DNA of 44,256 bases from Blastocatellia bacterium (GTDB lineage: Bacteria; Acidobacteriota; Blastocatellia; HR10; J050): the NCBI GenBank assembly GCA_026985075.1, contig JALSQX010000046.1, forward strand, positions 1-44,256, read 5' to 3'. The stretch's first letter is position 1. Every line of letters starts with the position of its first letter. The translations under genes were made by a program, and so were the position numbers. This document shows positions 24,310 to 34,652 of the stretch, piece after piece. Below the pieces are notes generated by a model, which saw nothing but the letters and a program-made list of their open reading frames with translations, was not told where the DNA came from and made no database searches.

Positions 24310-25554
24310 ATGAATGAGCGACAACGCGCCCTGGTCATATCGCCGGAATTCCCCTATCCTCCTGTCAGTGGCGGCACTCAACGCACGTTTCACATTCTCC
24401 AGGCGCTCTCTCGCGCTCATCGCGTCGATCTGGTAACGTTCTCCGAACATCCGTCACCCGAAGGGAGGGACGCGCTGAGCGCGCTCTGTTCCCAAATTCA
24501 CCTCATTTCGTTGCCGCCCCACCCGAAGAGGCCTCTGGCTTTCTTCCGGCGAAATCTGTCCCGGGCAATCCGAGGCGTCAACCCGCTCATCGATCGCTTC
24601 GCCGATCCGGCGATTCGTCAGGCGGTCAACGACTGGCTGGCTGGTCATCGCTACGACCTCATTCTGATGGAGCATTCCTGGATCGCTCCTTACATTGAAG
24701 ACATCAGGGCCAGCGACAACCGCGACGCCTTCACGGTGCTCGATGCGCACAATGTGGAATCAGAGCTGTGGAGACAGTATTACCAGAAACCGGCCAGATG
24801 GTGGGCGAAACCGGCGCTTTACCGGTATTGGCAGTCGGCTCGACTCATTGAGCAGAAGTATTTCGACCGGTTCGACGTGGTGCTCGCCGTCTCCGAATCC
24901 GATCGTGAGAAGATCCTCCGCCTGGCTCCTCGCGCCTCGGTGGCTATCATTCCCAACGGCATTGAGTTGCCCTCTCACCAGGACAATCCATCGCCCGGCC
25001 ATCGCCCGCCGGTGGTGGGCTTCGTGGGATCGCTCGATTATCCTCCTAATCACTTCGGGCTGGAATGGTTCCTCGCCCGCGTGTGGCCCCGGATCGCCCA
25101 ACGCCTTCCCGAAGTTCAGCTTGTGATCATCGGTCGTGGGGATCAGCAAAGACTGAAGCGCCTCTGTCGCGGTCAGGAGACCGTTCGATTAGCGGGCGCT
25201 GTTCCCGACCTCGCGCCTTATTTGCGTCGGATGGCCGTGATGGTGGTGCCCCTCTGGCATGGCAGCGGGACGCGAATCAAGATCCTGGAAGCGTGGGCTC
25301 ATGGGATTGCCGTCGTCTCGACCTCCCGCGGTGCCGAGGGATTGAGATGCCAGCATATGGAGAACATCTGGATCGCCGATGAAGCGTCCGACTTCGCCGC
25401 TGCCGTCATCTATCTGCTCACCGATCACACCACGCGTCGACGACTGGCTCAGTCGGCCTACGAAGGAATATCGGCGTATTCCTGGTCGGTCATCGAAGAA
25501 CAACTCCAGGCTGTGCTCGATCGTCACTGGATGGCACGAGGATCATCTCAATGA
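24310..25554 (+). CDS. Glycosyltransferase family 4 (GT-B fold)
   Basis: A 414-residue GT-B glycosyltransferase. The N-terminal acceptor domain opens with the glycine motif FPYPPVSGGTQR, and LDAHNVESELWRQYY is typical of the group. The linker carries SESDREKILRLAP, and the C-terminal donor domain has PPVVGFVGSLDYPPN, VQLVIIGRGD, and the nucleotide-sugar loop GSGTRIKILEAWAHGIAVV. It should transfer a sugar in surface polysaccharide or glycolipid synthesis, in the cytoplasm. The next gene (methyltransferase) overlaps it by 4 bp, so the two are coupled. Sugar donor and acceptor are unknown. Confidence 0.92.
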   Translation: MNERQRALVISPEFPYPPVSGGTQRTFHILQALSRAHRVDLVTFSEHPSPEGRDALSALCSQIHLISLPPHPKRPLAFFRRNLSRAIRGVNPLIDRFADPAIRQAVNDWLAGHRYDLILMEHSWIAPYIEDIRASDNRDAFTVLDAHNVESELWRQYYQKPARWWAKPALYRYWQSARLIEQKYFDRFDVVLAVSESDREKILRLAPRASVAIIPNGIELPSHQDNPSPGHRPPVVGFVGSLDYPPNHFGLEWFLARVWPRIAQRLPEVQLVIIGRGDQQRLKRLCRGQETVRLAGAVPDLAPYLRRMAVMVVPLWHGSGTRIKILEAWAHGIAVVSTSRGAEGLRCQHMENIWIADEASDFAAAVIYLLTDHTTRRRLAQSAYEGISAYSWSVIEEQLQAVLDRHWMARGSSQ

Positions 25555-26477
25555 GCTGCTGTATTTGCTCGGCCGATACGGTTCGACCGTTTCTGGACAG
25601 GAACGGCTATCATATTGTTCGCTGTGAGCGATGTGGATTCCTCTACGTTCACCCGCGCCCGAGTCAAGAGGAGCTGCAAGCGTTCTATCAAGATCCCAGT
25701 TACTTCCAGGGCGAAAGCGTTTATGGTTACGACTCCTACATCGGTCATCGATCCGAGATCGAGCGAGTGGCCAACGAACGATTGACCACCATCGAAAGAT
25801 TCATCTCTCCGGGATGCCTGCTCGATGTTGGCTGTGCTTCCGGTTACTTCCTCTTCGTGGCTCGCCAGCGTGGATGGCACATTGAAGGCGTCGAGATCGC
25901 AGAGGCCATGGCACGGGCTGCCGAGGAGCTTTTACATCAACCCATTCATTCGACATTGGACGCGATTCCCTTCCCGCCCCAATCGTTCGATGTCATCACT
26001 CTCTGGGAATATATCGAGCATGTTCCCGATCCACGCGCCGATCTCCTTCGGGTCCACGAATTGCTCAAACCGGGCGGGCTCCTGGCCCTGTCCACGCCCA
26101 ACGCCGGTCAACGAGTGGTCACGAAAGCGCCGACGCGGTGGCGGGAATTCAAACCGCCAGAGCATCTCAGCTTCTTCACCCGGCACACGCTGGAGCGATT
26201 GGTGCGCGCCTGCGGCTTTCAACCCGTTCTCGTGCGGGCAATCGTTCCTCATCTCAGCTTACCGGTCACGATAGAGCGCGGGATCGAGATCTGTCGTGAA
26301 ACCCTCGGCGATCGGCATACGCGGCGAACGCCGTTCTGGTGGATCTACTCTCTCACCCGGCGGATGGTGTCGCTCCCCTTCCGAGTCTACCAGAAGCTGA
26401 TTCTCTCGCCGTTCGATTATAGCCAGGGGATTGAACTCTATGCGCGGAGAGGCGCCGAGCAGGAGCGCGTGACATGA
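25551..26477 (+). CDS. SAM-dependent methyltransferase with N-terminal zinc-binding module
   Basis: A 308-residue class I methyltransferase. The N-terminus has a four-cysteine knuckle (C3/C4, C6, C25, C28; CCICS and CERCGFLY) followed by YVHPRPSQEELQAFYQDP. SAM-binding motif I LLDVGCASGYF is at residues 90-100, the acidic loop follows in IEGVEIAEAM, and motif IV is FDVITLWEYIEHVPDP. PGGLLALSTPN is the usual post-motif strand. This architecture is common in O-antigen, capsule and exopolysaccharide clusters. Its overlap with the preceding glycosyltransferase supports that role. The exact substrate is unknown. Confidence 0.9.
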   Translation: MSCCICSADTVRPFLDRNGYHIVRCERCGFLYVHPRPSQEELQAFYQDPSYFQGESVYGYDSYIGHRSEIERVANERLTTIERFISPGCLLDVGCASGYFLFVARQRGWHIEGVEIAEAMARAAEELLHQPIHSTLDAIPFPPQSFDVITLWEYIEHVPDPRADLLRVHELLKPGGLLALSTPNAGQRVVTKAPTRWREFKPPEHLSFFTRHTLERLVRACGFQPVLVRAIVPHLSLPVTIERGIEICRETLGDRHTRRTPFWWIYSLTRRMVSLPFRVYQKLILSPFDYSQGIELYARRGAEQERVT

Positions 26478-26669
26478 GGCGCATGAGGCGAGGAGAGGCG
26501 ATATGCTCGATTGGAGCACGGGGCGTAAAATGGAAATCCAAAGCATGACTCATCGAATGGTGTCCACCCTGTGCGCCGAAAATGGTCGGACGCAAGATCG
26601 CCCCTCGCGCTATGCCCTCTTCTCCCGGGAGAAGACGGAGGGGCCCGACAGGACGCCGGGAATCAGCCT

Positions 26670-27875
26670 ATGATGTCCGAGCGCATCCGACTCATGTATT
26701 TCAGCGACGCCCATGCCCTCGGTGGCGCCGAGGAGTACCTCTATCTCCTCATGGAAGGCCTCGACCGGTGGCGGTTCGATATCCAGTTCGCATGCACTGA
26801 CGAGAAGGCACTCGAACCGCTGATTGCGCGGCTTCGCTCTCTTGGAATCACTGTGAGGGCGGTGACCGAGAGAGGCTTCGCTGTGACCGACCGGGCGAGT
26901 CGGCATAATATCACCATGTTCTGGCGATTCTTTCGCTCGCATCGCGTTGACATCGTGCATTTCAATTTACCTCATCCCTTCGCTTGTCGAATCCCCATTC
27001 TCGCTGCGCGGCTGGCGGGCGTACCCGCGCTCGTGACCACCAACCATCTGCCCACTTTGTCTCCGCAGGCGTATACCTGGAAGGGCCGTCTCCTTCTGCA
27101 TCTGGCCGGACGATGCCTCGATATGACCATCGTGGAGTCGGAGATCAACCGCCGATTAGCGCTGGACCATCTCCATCTCGATCCCGCCAAGACGCGCACC
27201 ATCTATCATGGCATCGACCTGTCTCGATTCGACCGGGCATTCGATCAAATGGTGCTTCGGCGCGAATTCGACCTTGGATCCGAAGCCGTCATCATCGGCA
27301 CGGTGGGACGCCTCACGGCGCAGAAAGCCCACGACGTATTCTTACAGGCCGCGGCGCGGATCAAGCGTCGCTCTCGTCGGGCCCGATTCATCATCGTCGG
27401 CGATGGCGAGTTGAGAGAGCAGCTCGAACAGCAGGCTCGCCATCTCGGTCTTTCCGGCGAGGTTCGCTTCACCGGCTATCGCCGCGATGTTCCCTCGCTG
27501 CTCAGTCTATTCGATGTGTTCGTGCTCAGTTCGCGCTTCGAAGGACTGCCACTATCCATTCTGGAAGCCATGGCGGCGAGAAAGCCGGTGATCGCCACCT
27601 GTGTCGACGGCGTGCCCGAAGCTGTCGTCGACGGCGAGACCGGATGGCTCGTCCCACCGGATGATGCCGAGGCGCTGGCCGACAGAATCCTCGCGCTCAT
27701 CGAGAATCCTCAACGAGCGCGAGCGATGGGCGCGGCCGGTCGGCATCGGGTGGAGTCACTATTCAGGAAAGAGAGGATGGTCGCTCAAACGGAACAACTC
27801 TACGCCCAACTCGTCGAGCGTTCCGGACGGCGCGTCGATCGGTTCTCTCTCCGGCGGGCGATCGCCGGGCGTTGA
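26670..27875 (+). CDS. Glycosyltransferase family 4 (GT-B fold)
   Basis: About 401 residues. The N-terminal domain has the acceptor-side motif YFSDAHALGGAEEYLY and VDIVHFNLPHPFA. After the hinge motif YHGIDLSRFDR, the donor domain shows IGTVGRLTAQKAHDVFLQA, RFIIVGDGELREQLE, and the catalytic EX7E-type segment FEGLPLSILEAMAARKPVIA. DGVPEAVVDGETGWLVPPDD is typical of capsular and lipopolysaccharide glycosyltransferases. The frame is open upstream to 26571, but the ATG at 26670 starts where family members begin. The ribosome binding site is weak. It follows the methyltransferase by 192 bp and is probably part of the same pathway. Confidence 0.92.
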   Translation: MMSERIRLMYFSDAHALGGAEEYLYLLMEGLDRWRFDIQFACTDEKALEPLIARLRSLGITVRAVTERGFAVTDRASRHNITMFWRFFRSHRVDIVHFNLPHPFACRIPILAARLAGVPALVTTNHLPTLSPQAYTWKGRLLLHLAGRCLDMTIVESEINRRLALDHLHLDPAKTRTIYHGIDLSRFDRAFDQMVLRREFDLGSEAVIIGTVGRLTAQKAHDVFLQAAARIKRRSRRARFIIVGDGELREQLEQQARHLGLSGEVRFTGYRRDVPSLLSLFDVFVLSSRFEGLPLSILEAMAARKPVIATCVDGVPEAVVDGETGWLVPPDDAEALADRILALIENPQRARAMGAAGRHRVESLFRKERMVAQTEQLYAQLVERSGRRVDRFSLRRAIAGR

Positions 27876-27923
27876 GCTGAGAAGGGGCGGGATGCGAATC
27901 GGGTGTACGACCTTCACCAATCA

Positions 27924-29957
27924 TCATCGCGGTGGAGGCGGGCATGGCGGTCGATTGGGATCCGGCGGTTGAGGCGGCACGATCCGGAAACTGCAATTGG
28001 TCACGTCGGAGATGAAGCGGTTTCGCTTACTCACCAGTCTGAGTCGAACGCGATCGGTGGGCGGGAATGGAAGGCCGAGCCGATAATCCCCATTGTTCTC
28101 CACCTCGTCATCGAGCACCTGATAGGTGATCCCTCCGTCGAACGAGATATCCAGTCGTAAGAATCGCCCGATATCGCTCCCCTCGAACATCCACAGCAGG
28201 CGCGTTTCGCTGCCCGTCTCCAGCGCCTCTCCCCCATTGGGCATGAGGATGGTGATGCTGCCTTGTCCTGGAATGCCGATGGTGAACACCCCATCGCTGA
28301 CGTCGGCGATGGATGGATCATCGGCGCTGAGGACGCCGATTTTGGCCGCATCGGACAATCGAGCGGGAACGATCCAATCGATGGAACCGGTATTCTCGAC
28401 CGGACCATCGAACAAAGGGATCACCTGGGGATTCTGCGGATCGACGGAGAGATCGTAAAGGACGATGTTCACCGGTCCGTCTACGCCCTGAGAGCCCCAG
28501 ACGATGCGCGTGCGGTCGCCGACCAGAAACACTTCGCCGCCGTTGGGCGTGACGACCGTGATCGAAGGTGACGATGTGGTGGACGACGAGGTGGGCATCT
28601 GGCACCCAATGCATGATCTCGACCGGTCGAGCGACTGTTCCCATCGCAAGGCGCGACTCATCTGCTCGATGAGGCTCATCGTCTCGGCGGACGCATCGAC
28701 CGGTTCCAGGATGGCGAAGAAATCGCTCTCATCGGAGAATCGAGGATCGAGGCTGCTGGAGACTTTGATCTTGTAGAGTCCCGGACGAGGCGCGCTGACG
28801 CGCCACGCCTTCTGTCCCGTGGTGATGTCTACACCATCGAAGAGACAGATGACCACGTCGGGCGGTGCGCCCGGAGTGGGATCGGTGAATCCCAGCAATT
28901 CGATGCGCACGCCATCGACCAGGCGCCGAAACTCCCACTGAATGAGTCGTTCTTCATCGATGCGCCAGATCTCGCCACCGGTGGGCGCGGTGACGCGAAT
29001 CTCCTGCAACTGCTCGGTGATGGTGAATGGATCGCTCTCGCCTGCGGCGACCGGTTCGCCATCGACGAGAGCGGTGACGCGAATGCGCGCCTGTCGCTCC
29101 GGCGGCGTCACGCGCCAGCAGAACTCGCCCGTGTCATCGATCTCCGTGGCCAGAGGCGTGGTCGTCGCCGGAACATTGACAATGGCACGAATGATCAGAT
29201 TGCCTTCCACCTGGGGACCCGCCTCGGTGGGAAAGGTGGCTTCCCGAAACGCCTCTTCGTCGCTCACGGCGATGAACGTTCGACGCTGAGTACTATCGGT
29301 ATCGATGGGGAAGGCGAATCCACCGGTGGGCGCGCGAATCTCGTACCCGATGTAAAAATCTCCTTTCTCGCGCAATGTGGGGCGTGAGGGAATATCGAAG
29401 TCCTGAAACGTTCCCGTGCTTCTCACTCTGACCGCTTGTGTGGAGAAATCGCTTCGATCCGGTGGCTGCCCGCGTCCGAGTTCGTCGGCGAAGAAGTACA
29501 GCGTGATGTCTCGTTCACGATCCGACTGCCCATTGACCGTGGGCACGAGCAGCCGAATCGATTCCAGCGTAGCCGGGAAACTGGGCGGGCGCAGGCGGGC
29601 GACGAGAATGCGGTCGCCTTGTTCGAATGTCAGATCGACTTCGCCATCATCTTCTTCGAGTTCCTGACTCCCCGCCTCGCCGAGCAACTCGACGTTGATT
29701 TTGACCGACGATGCCTTACCGGGCGTCACGGGCAGATCCGATACGGCCCATCGAATCACCTGAGCGGTGTCAATCGGCCAGGTATCCCCAGCCTGCGGCG
29801 TTCCCACAATGACGCGCGGTTGACGCGGTTGTTCTGGAGGGACGGACACTTCGCGGCTGAGATGAACGGAGATGAACGCGACGATCAATAATCCACCCGC
29901 CGAGGCCATCGCTCGTCGTCCCGGCATGTTCGTCAATTGTCCTCCCATCAGGATCAT
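27924..29957 (-). CDS. Large exported protein with Ig-like (Kre9/KNH-type) repeats
   Basis: Up to 677 residues with an N-terminal hydrophobic segment (MASAGGLLIVAFISVHLS), so it is exported or anchored. Four beta-sandwich modules share the opening PNGGE or TGGEIW type motif followed by R-(I/L)-(V/I/L/Q)-W: PQAGDTWPIDTAQVIRW, APTGGEIWRIDEERLIQW, TPNGGEVFLVGDRTRIVW and MPNGGEALETGSETRLLW. This is the Ser-Thr-rich glycosyl-phosphatidylinositol/KNH-like module found in bacterial surface proteins. One segment has a low-complexity TSSSTTSSP linker, and the C-terminus is proline-rich. No catalytic motif is visible. The start is uncertain: ATG 29957, or a TTG near 29933 preceded by GGGAGG. A structural or adhesive surface role is likely. 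Confidence 0.78.
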   Translation of the reverse strand: MILMGGQLTNMPGRRAMASAGGLLIVAFISVHLSREVSVPPEQPRQPRVIVGTPQAGDTWPIDTAQVIRWAVSDLPVTPGKASSVKINVELLGEAGSQELEEDDGEVDLTFEQGDRILVARLRPPSFPATLESIRLLVPTVNGQSDRERDITLYFFADELGRGQPPDRSDFSTQAVRVRSTGTFQDFDIPSRPTLREKGDFYIGYEIRAPTGGFAFPIDTDSTQRRTFIAVSDEEAFREATFPTEAGPQVEGNLIIRAIVNVPATTTPLATEIDDTGEFCWRVTPPERQARIRVTALVDGEPVAAGESDPFTITEQLQEIRVTAPTGGEIWRIDEERLIQWEFRRLVDGVRIELLGFTDPTPGAPPDVVICLFDGVDITTGQKAWRVSAPRPGLYKIKVSSSLDPRFSDESDFFAILEPVDASAETMSLIEQMSRALRWEQSLDRSRSCIGCQMPTSSSTTSSPSITVVTPNGGEVFLVGDRTRIVWGSQGVDGPVNIVLYDLSVDPQNPQVIPLFDGPVENTGSIDWIVPARLSDAAKIGVLSADDPSIADVSDGVFTIGIPGQGSITILMPNGGEALETGSETRLLWMFEGSDIGRFLRLDISFDGGITYQVLDDEVENNGDYRLGLPFPPTDRVRLRLVSKRNRFISDVTNCSFRIVPPQPPDPNRPPCPPPPR

Positions 29958-30040
29958 CTCGGGTCAGAGCAAGCTTAGCGCAGTTTGGCTACAAAAGGAA
30001 GAGGCCGGCATCAATGCCCAACGTCCATCGCAATGGGGTG

Positions 30041-30460
30041 CGCAGGGAGAAGCGGAGCAATCGCCGGAGGCGAGTTCTGGGACCTACAGGGAAGCCCTCG
30101 TCGGCAGAGAGACGTCGGTCCGGGAGCTCGCCCCAGAGGCTTCTTCCCGCGGAAAAACTCCGCGGCTGGTCAGGGGGGAGGCATCAGGCTTCGTGTTATC
30201 AGGGAGGAGCGGAGCTATCCCCGGAGACCAGCTCCGGGGCCTGCAGAGTGGTGGCGGGCGACCGGTTGACTAGCTGATGAATGTCACGGACCCCGGAGAC
30301 CAGCTCTGGGGCTTGCCGGGAAGCCCCGCAGCTCGCCCGCGGGGAGCCGTCAGTTGTCAGCGAGTGGAGAGGAAGCAATATCTCTGGGAAGCCCCGCAGC
30401 TCGCCCGCGGGGAGCCGTCACGTTCCCTCCTACCGAGCGAGAAGCCTCACCAGGAATCCG
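30041..30460. repeat. Hairpin-repeat cluster, copies in the + orientation
   Basis: The 634-bp gap 29958-30591 has no gene but holds several copies of the 70-bp hairpin repeat seen at 41.7-42.1 kb. Two copies start at 30320 and 30388, each with arms CCCCGCAG and CCGCGGGG around loop ctcgc; a diverged copy is at 30091-30160. Two more hairpins have arms CCCCGGAG and CTCCGGGG (or CTCTGGGG) around loop accag, at 30219-30239 and 30291-30311. The stretch 30277-30345 is nearly identical to 41653-41720, 11 kb away. Confidence 0.75.
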
Positions 30461-30551
30461 GCTCCAAAGCCTGCCGAACCGAGCCGAGCACTCCTCGACC
30501 AGCCGAGAAACCTCGCTGAATCCTCGCACCGCTGGGAGAGACGACCGACGC

Positions 30552-30579
30552 TTGACCCCGTTGACCGAGTGCGGATAAA
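30552..30579 (+). promoter_or_regulatory. Promoter of the second methyltransferase gene, near-leaderless
   Basis: TTGACC (30552-30557) and GATAAA (30574-30579), 16 bp apart (17 if the -10 is read one base later). The predicted start is about 5 bases before the ATG at 30592, which has no Shine-Dalgarno. Confidence 0.4.
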
Positions 30580-30591
30580 ACTCATCACGCC

Positions 30592-31476
30592 ATGGTTCGA
30601 CCTTGCGACCTATGCCGGGGGACGGACGCCTCGTTTCTCCTGGAGTGCGATCGATTAGACGGTCCACTCGTTCAGTGTCGCCGCTGCGGACTCATTTACG
30701 TCGGAGAGCGGCGAGAAGATTTCACTTTCGCCGCCGCCAATGAGGAGAAGTCGCGCGCTCTGGCCGCTCGCGTCCGGGCTCTGGGATTGGTCGATGAGGC
30801 GATTGAAACTGCCGAAGCGCCCTGGCGCGAGCGCCTCTTCTCCGATCGCCTCGACCGATTGCGACGGCATGTCGAGCGCGGTTCCCTGTTGGAGGTCGGC
30901 TGCGCGTCGGGCGAGTTCTTGCGGTTGGCCGCCAGAGCTGGCTTCCAAGTCTGTGGCGTCGAGCCCGATCCTCAGACCAGCGCGCGGGCGCGCGAGCTGT
31001 ATGGACTCCACGTCATCACCGGCACGCTCGCCGAAGCCAAGCTTCCACCGAACGCGTTCGACGCCGCCGTCCTCTTCCACGTTCTCGAACATCTGGATTC
31101 GCCGCGACAGACGATCGCCGAACTCCATCGCCTCCTGAAGCCCGGTGGCATTCTCGCTATCGAGACACCAAACATCGACACCATCTGGTTCCGATGGCTC
31201 GGTCGGCGCTGGCGACAGTTCATCCCCGACCACTACTACTTTTTCACTCCTCACACGCTGAGTCATCTGCTCCAGGATGTGGGATTCCGCCCGGTGGAGA
31301 TCCGGCGGGTAGGGAAACCGATGAGCCTGCGCCTCTTCCTGGATCGCCTGAGGCGGCTCAGTCCCCGCTGGAGTCGGTGGCTGGGCAGTTGGGCTCGACG
31401 CCTCCATCTGGAGGAGAGAACGGTCTACGTGAACCTGGGAGACATCATGCTCGCCTTCGCCGTGAAAGAATCCTGA
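30592..31476 (+). CDS. SAM-dependent methyltransferase with N-terminal zinc-binding module
   Basis: A 294-residue class I methyltransferase with the same plan as the one at 25551: a four-cysteine N-terminal knuckle (C5, C8, C29, C32), then motif I LLEVGCASGEF, the acidic loop VCGVEPDPQT, and motif IV AAVLFHVLEHLDSPRQ followed by PGGILAIETPN. FFTPHTLSHLLQDVGF is a shared C-terminal segment. It probably modifies a sugar or lipid-linked surface-polymer intermediate. It stands alone behind the repeat cluster, and no ribosome binding site is visible. Confidence 0.9.
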   Translation: MVRPCDLCRGTDASFLLECDRLDGPLVQCRRCGLIYVGERREDFTFAAANEEKSRALAARVRALGLVDEAIETAEAPWRERLFSDRLDRLRRHVERGSLLEVGCASGEFLRLAARAGFQVCGVEPDPQTSARARELYGLHVITGTLAEAKLPPNAFDAAVLFHVLEHLDSPRQTIAELHRLLKPGGILAIETPNIDTIWFRWLGRRWRQFIPDHYYFFTPHTLSHLLQDVGFRPVEIRRVGKPMSLRLFLDRLRRLSPRWSRWLGSWARRLHLEERTVYVNLGDIMLAFAVKES

Positions 31477-31660
31477 AGAGGGTCGGATGAAAGAACGCCC
31501 GTGCGCCAACGGGGGTGGCGAGCCCCGGAGGGCGCGATGAAAGACGTGCCTTGGGACATCGATTCACCATTCCTGTGAGTCCGAGAGGGCGACAACATCC
31601 CTGGGGGCGGGTCGGGCTCGATCACCTTCTGATGGCCGATATCACGGGAACGCTCTGCCC

Positions 31661-31689
31661 GTGACAGCCCGATCAGCATATGCTACACT
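31661..31689 (+). promoter_or_regulatory. Promoter of acnA
   Basis: GTGACA (31661-31666), a 17-bp spacer, and TACACT (31684-31689), with a start near 31696, about 26 bases before the ATG. Confidence 0.5.
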
Positions 31690-31721
31690 GCTCGCCTGAA
31701 ACTCATTGAGGGAGAGGCACC

Positions 31722-34427
31722 ATGGCGACACAGGATCGATTCGGAATGCTCTCGACGCTTTCGGTAACTGCCGGATCGGTTAAGTATTACAGCCTTCGGC
31801 GTCTGGAACGAGCGGGAGTGGGCGACATCTCTCGGTTGCCCTTCTCCATCAAGGTGCTCCTGGAAAATCTCCTGCGCCATTGTGACGACCGACTGGTGAC
31901 GGAAGAGGATGTCAGGGCTTTAGCGCACTGGAGCGAGACACAATCGCAAGGGCGAGAGATTCCCTTCATTCCGGCGCGCGTCGTCCTGCAAGACTTCACC
32001 GGCGTCCCGGCGGTCGTCGATCTGGCGGCCATGCGTTCGGCCATGCACCGGCTGGGTGGTGATCCCAATCGCATTAACCCCACTGTGCCGGTCGATCTGG
32101 TCATCGATCACTCGGTACAAGTCGATTTCTTCGGTTCAGGCCGCGCTTTTCAACTGAACGTTCAGCGAGAGTACGAGCGGAATGGCGAGCGCTACGCATT
32201 GCTCCGATGGGCGCAGAAGTCGTTCAAGAACTTTCGCGTCGTGCCACCGGGGACGGGCATCATTCATCAAGTCAACCTGGAATATCTCGCTCAGGTCGTC
32301 TGTTCGCGCACGGTGAACGATGAGCGAGTGGCCTTCCCCGATACGCTGGTGGGCACCGATTCGCACACGACGATGATCAACGGCCTGGGCGTGCTCGGTT
32401 GGGGCGTCGGAGGCATCGAGGCCGAAGCGGTGATGCTCGGACAACCCCTCTACATGCTCGTTCCCGAGGTCGTCGGCTTCAAACTCTATGGCGAGCTCCC
32501 CGAAGGCGCAACAGCCACCGATCTCGTGCTCACCGTGACGCAGATGCTGAGAGAAAAAGGCGTCGTGGGCAAGTTCGTCGAGTTTTACGGACCGGGTCTC
32601 AGTCAATTGAGCTTACCCGACCGGGCCACCGTCGCCAACATGGCTCCGGAGTACGGGGCGACCATGGGGTTCTTCCCCGTCGACCAGGAGACGCTCAACT
32701 ACCTCTCCCTGACCGGCCGTGGCGAAGACACGATCGAGCTGGTCGAACGCTACGCCAAGGAACAAGGCCTCTTCCGAACCGACGAGACGCCCGATCCCGT
32801 GTATAGCGATACTCTGGAATTGGATATGAGCACGGTGGAGCCCTCGCTGGCCGGACCGCGCCGACCACAAGATCGGGTTCCACTTCGAGATATGAAGCTG
32901 GCCGCCCGGGATGCCATCGCCTACTTCCTCTCTCGTTCTTCCCGCCGCTCTCCTTCCGATGCCCAGCGGCCAGAAGTGGAAGTGGAAATGGATGGAGAGC
33001 GCGTCACGCTGACCGACGGTTCGGTCGTCATTGCCGCCATTACGAGTTGCACGAATACGTCTAATCCGTCGGTCATGATTGGTGCCGGATTACTGGCCAA
33101 GAAAGCGGTGGAAGCGGGGTTGACCGTCAAGCCGACGGTGAAGACGAGTCTGGCGCCGGGCTCGCGGGTGGTCATCGATTATCTGGAGAAGGCGGGGCTC
33201 ATTCCCTTCCTGGAAGCGTTGCGATTCCATCTGGTCGGCTTCGGATGTACGACGTGTATCGGGAACAGCGGACCGCTGCCCGAGCCGGTGGCCAAGGCCA
33301 TCAAAGAACACGATCTGGTCGTGGCCGCCGTGTTGAGCGGAAATCGGAATTTCGAAGGACGGATCAATCCGCTGGCCAAGATGAGCTATCTGGCCTCACC
33401 GCCGCTGGTCGTGGCTTACGCGTTGGCCGGACGAGTGGATATCGATATGATCAGCGAACCGCTCGGTCGCGATCCCAACGGTCAACCGGTGTATCTTCGC
33501 GATATCTGGCCATCGCCCGATGAGCTCCGACGAACGATCGCCGAGGCTCTCGATCCCGAACTGTTTCGCCAGCGCTACGCGCGGGTCTTCCAGGGCGATG
33601 AACGATGGCAGTCGTTACCGGTGCCCGAGGGGCATCTCTATCACTGGGACGAGGCATCCACCTATATTCAAGAGCCCCCGTTCTTCAAAGGATTGACGCC
33701 GGAGCCTCCGCCGCTCAGTGATATTCACAACGCTCGCGTATTGGCCGTGCTCGGCGATAGTGTGACCACCGATCACATCTCGCCGGCCGGGGCCATTCCC
33801 GCCGAGAGTCCCGCCGGTCGGTACCTGATCGAACGCGGCGTCGAACCCAAAGACTTCAACAGTTTCGGTTCACGACGCGGCAATCACGAGGTGATGATTC
33901 GAGGGACGTTCGGCAACATCCGTTTGAGGAATCAACTCGTCGACGCCGAAGGAGGATGGACGATTCATCTGCCCAGCGGCGAGCAGATGACCATCTATGA
34001 AGCGGCCATGCGCTATCAGGCCGAAGGCGTGCCCCTCCTGGTGATTGCCGGGAAGGAATACGGCACCGGCAGTTCCCGCGATTGGGCGGCCAAGGGAACG
34101 GCTTTGCTCGGCGTCAAGGCTGTATTGGCTGAGAGTTTCGAGCGCATTCACCGCAGCAATCTGGTGGGCATGGGCGTCCTCCCATTGCAGTTCAAATCGG
34201 GCGAGAATCGGCAGACCCTGGGATTGACCGGTCACGAACTCTACGACATTGAAGGCATCGCCGAAGACCTGAAACCTCATAAGGAGGTGACCATTCGCGT
34301 CACACGCGACACCGGCGAGCAGATGACGTTCACTGCCGAAGCGCGCCTGGATAGTTCTGTGGAAGTGGAGTACTACCGAAACGGTGGCATCTTGCAAACC
34401 GTCCTCCGGCAGATGCTCAAGGGGTAG
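31722..34427 (+). CDS. acnA: Aconitate hydratase AcnA
   Basis: A 901-residue cytosolic aconitase of the AcnA/IRP1 type, interconverting citrate and isocitrate in the TCA cycle through a [4Fe-4S] cluster. The three cluster ligands are C443 (in SCTNTSNPS), C509 and C512 (in GCTTCIGN). Substrate-binding segments [21 protein letters not shown] and the C-terminal swivelling domain with [15 protein letters not shown] are complete. The length matches the family. GGGAGAGG precedes the ATG. No other TCA genes are adjacent. Confidence 0.97.
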   Translation: MATQDRFGMLSTLSVTAGSVKYYSLRRLERAGVGDISRLPFSIKVLLENLLRHCDDRLVTEEDVRALAHWSETQSQGREIPFIPARVVLQDFTGVPAVVDLAAMRSAMHRLGGDPNRINPTVPVDLVIDHSVQVDFFGSGRAFQLNVQREYERNGERYALLRWAQKSFKNFRVVPPGTGIIHQVNLEYLAQVVCSRTVNDERVAFPDTLVGTDSHTTMINGLGVLGWGVGGIEAEAVMLGQPLYMLVPEVVGFKLYGELPEGATATDLVLTVTQMLREKGVVGKFVEFYGPGLSQLSLPDRATVANMAPEYGATMGFFPVDQETLNYLSLTGRGEDTIELVERYAKEQGLFRTDETPDPVYSDTLELDMSTVEPSLAGPRRPQDRVPLRDMKLAARDAIAYFLSRSSRRSPSDAQRPEVEVEMDGERVTLTDGSVVIAAITSCTNTSNPSVMIGAGLLAKKAVEAGLTVKPTVKTSLAPGSRVVIDYLEKAGLIPFLEALRFHLVGFGCTTCIGNSGPLPEPVAKAIKEHDLVVAAVLSGNRNFEGRINPLAKMSYLASPPLVVAYALAGRVDIDMISEPLGRDPNGQPVYLRDIWPSPDELRRTIAEALDPELFRQRYARVFQGDERWQSLPVPEGHLYHWDEASTYIQEPPFFKGLTPEPPPLSDIHNARVLAVLGDSVTTDHISPAGAIPAESPAGRYLIERGVEPKDFNSFGSRRGNHEVMIRGTFGNIRLRNQLVDAEGGWTIHLPSGEQMTIYEAAMRYQAEGVPLLVIAGKEYGTGSSRDWAAKGTALLGVKAVLAESFERIHRSNLVGMGVLPLQFKSGENRQTLGLTGHELYDIEGIAEDLKPHKEVTIRVTRDTGEQMTFTAEARLDSSVEVEYYRNGGILQTVLRQMLKG

Positions 34428-34652
34428 ACGGCGAGAGCGTTCACTCGATCATCTCAACAGGCGCGATGGTCATGAGCTTCTCCGAAGGAGCGAGCGCGCC
34501 GCGATGATCCTTTCCCGATCCCCCTACGCAATACAGCGCGCAAAATGCCATCTTGCGCTACATTCCCCGTCGCCGTGATGAGCGCGTCGTCTATGAGTGG
34601 TTCTCCTCGAAACGCGGACGCTGATCACCGTATCTCTTTCAACTGCTCGTCA

